Shown here piece after piece: positions 63,258-64,000 of a stretch of 64,000 nucleotides of DNA. Positions within the stretch are counted from its first letter, which is position 1, and each line of letters starts with the position of its first letter. The DNA comes from Lederbergia citrisecunda (GTDB lineage: Bacteria; Bacillota; Bacilli; Bacillales; Bacillaceae_C). The notes beneath the pieces are model-generated. The model was given only the letters and a program-made list of their open reading frames with translations, made no database searches and was not told the DNA's origin. Made by a program: the position numbers and the translations under genes. The stretch lies in the NCBI RefSeq assembly GCF_018343695.1, contig NZ_JAGYPJ010000001.1:2591992-2655991 (forward strand), in the 5' to 3' direction.

Positions 63258-64000
63258 GTTGTTTCGACTCCTTTCTCAATACCCTTTTAGTAGGTTCCCT
63301 TCCTATAGAATGGTATTCTATACCTGCATCTTCCATATCTTTAACGCTATATATATTTCTTCCATCATAAACCAATGGAGTCCTCATTAATTTTCCATAA
63401 GTTTCAGGAGTAACTGCTTTAACTTCCCCCCACTCGGTAAAAATAAAGCAGACGTTAGCACCATCTAATGCATGCTCTATATTTGAAACATAGGTAATAC
63501 TACCTTTCCCATCCTTCCCTTCTGGATGGACTTTAGCAAAATTAGGAGAACCAACTGGATCATATGCATAAATGTCCGCACCCTGTTTTAATAATAGAGG
63601 GATATTTTCCAAGGAAGCAGCTTCTCTCAAATCATCTGTTCCAGGTTTAAAAGTCAAACCTAAAACAGCTACCTTGAGACCATTAAACGTAATGAGTCTT
63701 TTGCTAGCTTTCTTAAACAATATAGTCTTTTGTTCTTTATTTACGTCAATAGCAGCCTTTACTGTTTTTAACTCGTAACCATTTTGTCTTGCTATATATT
63801 CCAGTGCTTTTGTGTCCTTAGGGAAACAGGAACCACCAAAACCAATTCCTGCGCTTAAAAACTTACTTCCAATCCGCTCATCAAAACTCATACCTCTTGC
63901 AACATCCTGAATATCCGCACCAACTAATTCGCAAAGGTTGGCAATATCATTCATATAAGAGATTTTAAGTGCTAAGAAATCATTTGAAGCATATTTAATC
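63238..64000 (-). CDS. UDP-glucose 6-dehydrogenase, 5' end outside window
   Basis: The visible 254 residues are the C-terminal part; the frame is open to the window edge and reads IKYASNDFLALKISY there, the central helix of this family. The catalytic Cys is in FGGSCFPKD; the C-terminal UDP-binding domain (LKVAVLGLTFKPGTDDLREA) is complete. It oxidises UDP-glucose to UDP-glucuronate with NAD. Its stop lies inside the epimerase gene, and both belong to one operon. Confidence 0.92.
   Translation of the reverse strand, partial: IKYASNDFLALKISYMNDIANLCELVGADIQDVARGMSFDERIGSKFLSAGIGFGGSCFPKDTKALEYIARQNGYELKTVKAAIDVNKEQKTILFKKASKRLITFNGLKVAVLGLTFKPGTDDLREAASLENIPLLLKQGADIYAYDPVGSPNFAKVHPEGKDGKGSITYVSNIEHALDGANVCFIFTEWGEVKAVTPETYGKLMRTPLVYDGRNIYSVKDMEDAGIEYHSIGREPTKRVLRKESKQLESIKS

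Overview
The window is low-GC Gram-positive DNA, most likely from an environmental member of the Bacillaceae. The signs are AG-rich Shine-Dalgarno (SD) sites (AAGGAGG type), frequent TTG and GTG starts, lipobox solute-binding proteins, a SigV/RsiV pair with a PdaC-type deacetylase, and LplB/LplC-type permease genes. The content is accessory: sugar uptake and glycan catabolism, regulators, envelope defence, and several decayed genes. No rRNA, tRNA, CRISPR array, integrase or intact insertion sequence was recognised.

Layout. 1-3486 (minus): ribose-type (CUT2) ABC transporter. 3800-4652 (plus): two small membrane-anchored proteins. 4974-6647: chemotaxis receptor. 6896-8542: SWIM zinc-finger protein. 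8650-8867: a 45-residue peptide gene overlapped by a candidate antisense RNA. 8990-17842 (minus): CUT1 transporter, acetyltransferase, GH4 glycosidase, ROK kinase, glucosamine-6-phosphate deaminase-like protein and ROK repressor, probably one amino-sugar glycoside pathway. 18139-22861 (minus): NagA-like, NagB-like, a sugar isomerase and two Gfo/Idh/MocA oxidoreductases. 23266-32635: two GH127-type beta-L-arabinofuranosidase-like enzymes, a CUT1 transporter, and LacI and AraC regulators. 32655-33126: 52-bp tandem repeats. 33152-34361: a glycerophosphodiesterase behind a fused ugpC::ugpB remnant.

34947-38554 holds a NERD protein, a TIMP-like secreted protein, a DJ-1/PfpI protein and a LysR regulator. 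38671-42932 (plus) is a likely operon of an ankyrin lipoprotein, two nucleoside deaminase-fold enzymes and two cytosine-deaminase-like amidohydrolases. 43294-44586 is an aminotransferase. 44835-49101 is an envelope/lysozyme-response neighbourhood: RsiV, SigV, an acyltransferase (OatA-like) remnant and PdaC. 49376-50432 is a broken lplB end plus an intact lplC-like permease. 50707-55387 holds a 2-hydroxyacid dehydrogenase, an MFS transporter, a dead P-loop kinase and a duplicated NERD segment. 56332-62041 is a third CUT1 locus with an oxidoreductase and an AraC regulator; the next gene of that operon survives only as its first seven codons. 62238-64000 (minus) is UDP-glucuronate epimerase plus partial UDP-glucose dehydrogenase.

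Shared themes. None of the CUT1 cassettes has an ATPase, so they probably share an MsmX-type ATPase encoded elsewhere. All four solute-binding genes in complete cassettes are followed by a stem-loop before the next gene, as expected for dosage control. At least five loci show deletion or decay scars, so the strain appears to be remodelling its transport repertoire. Where an SD site clearly selects an internal start, that start is given.
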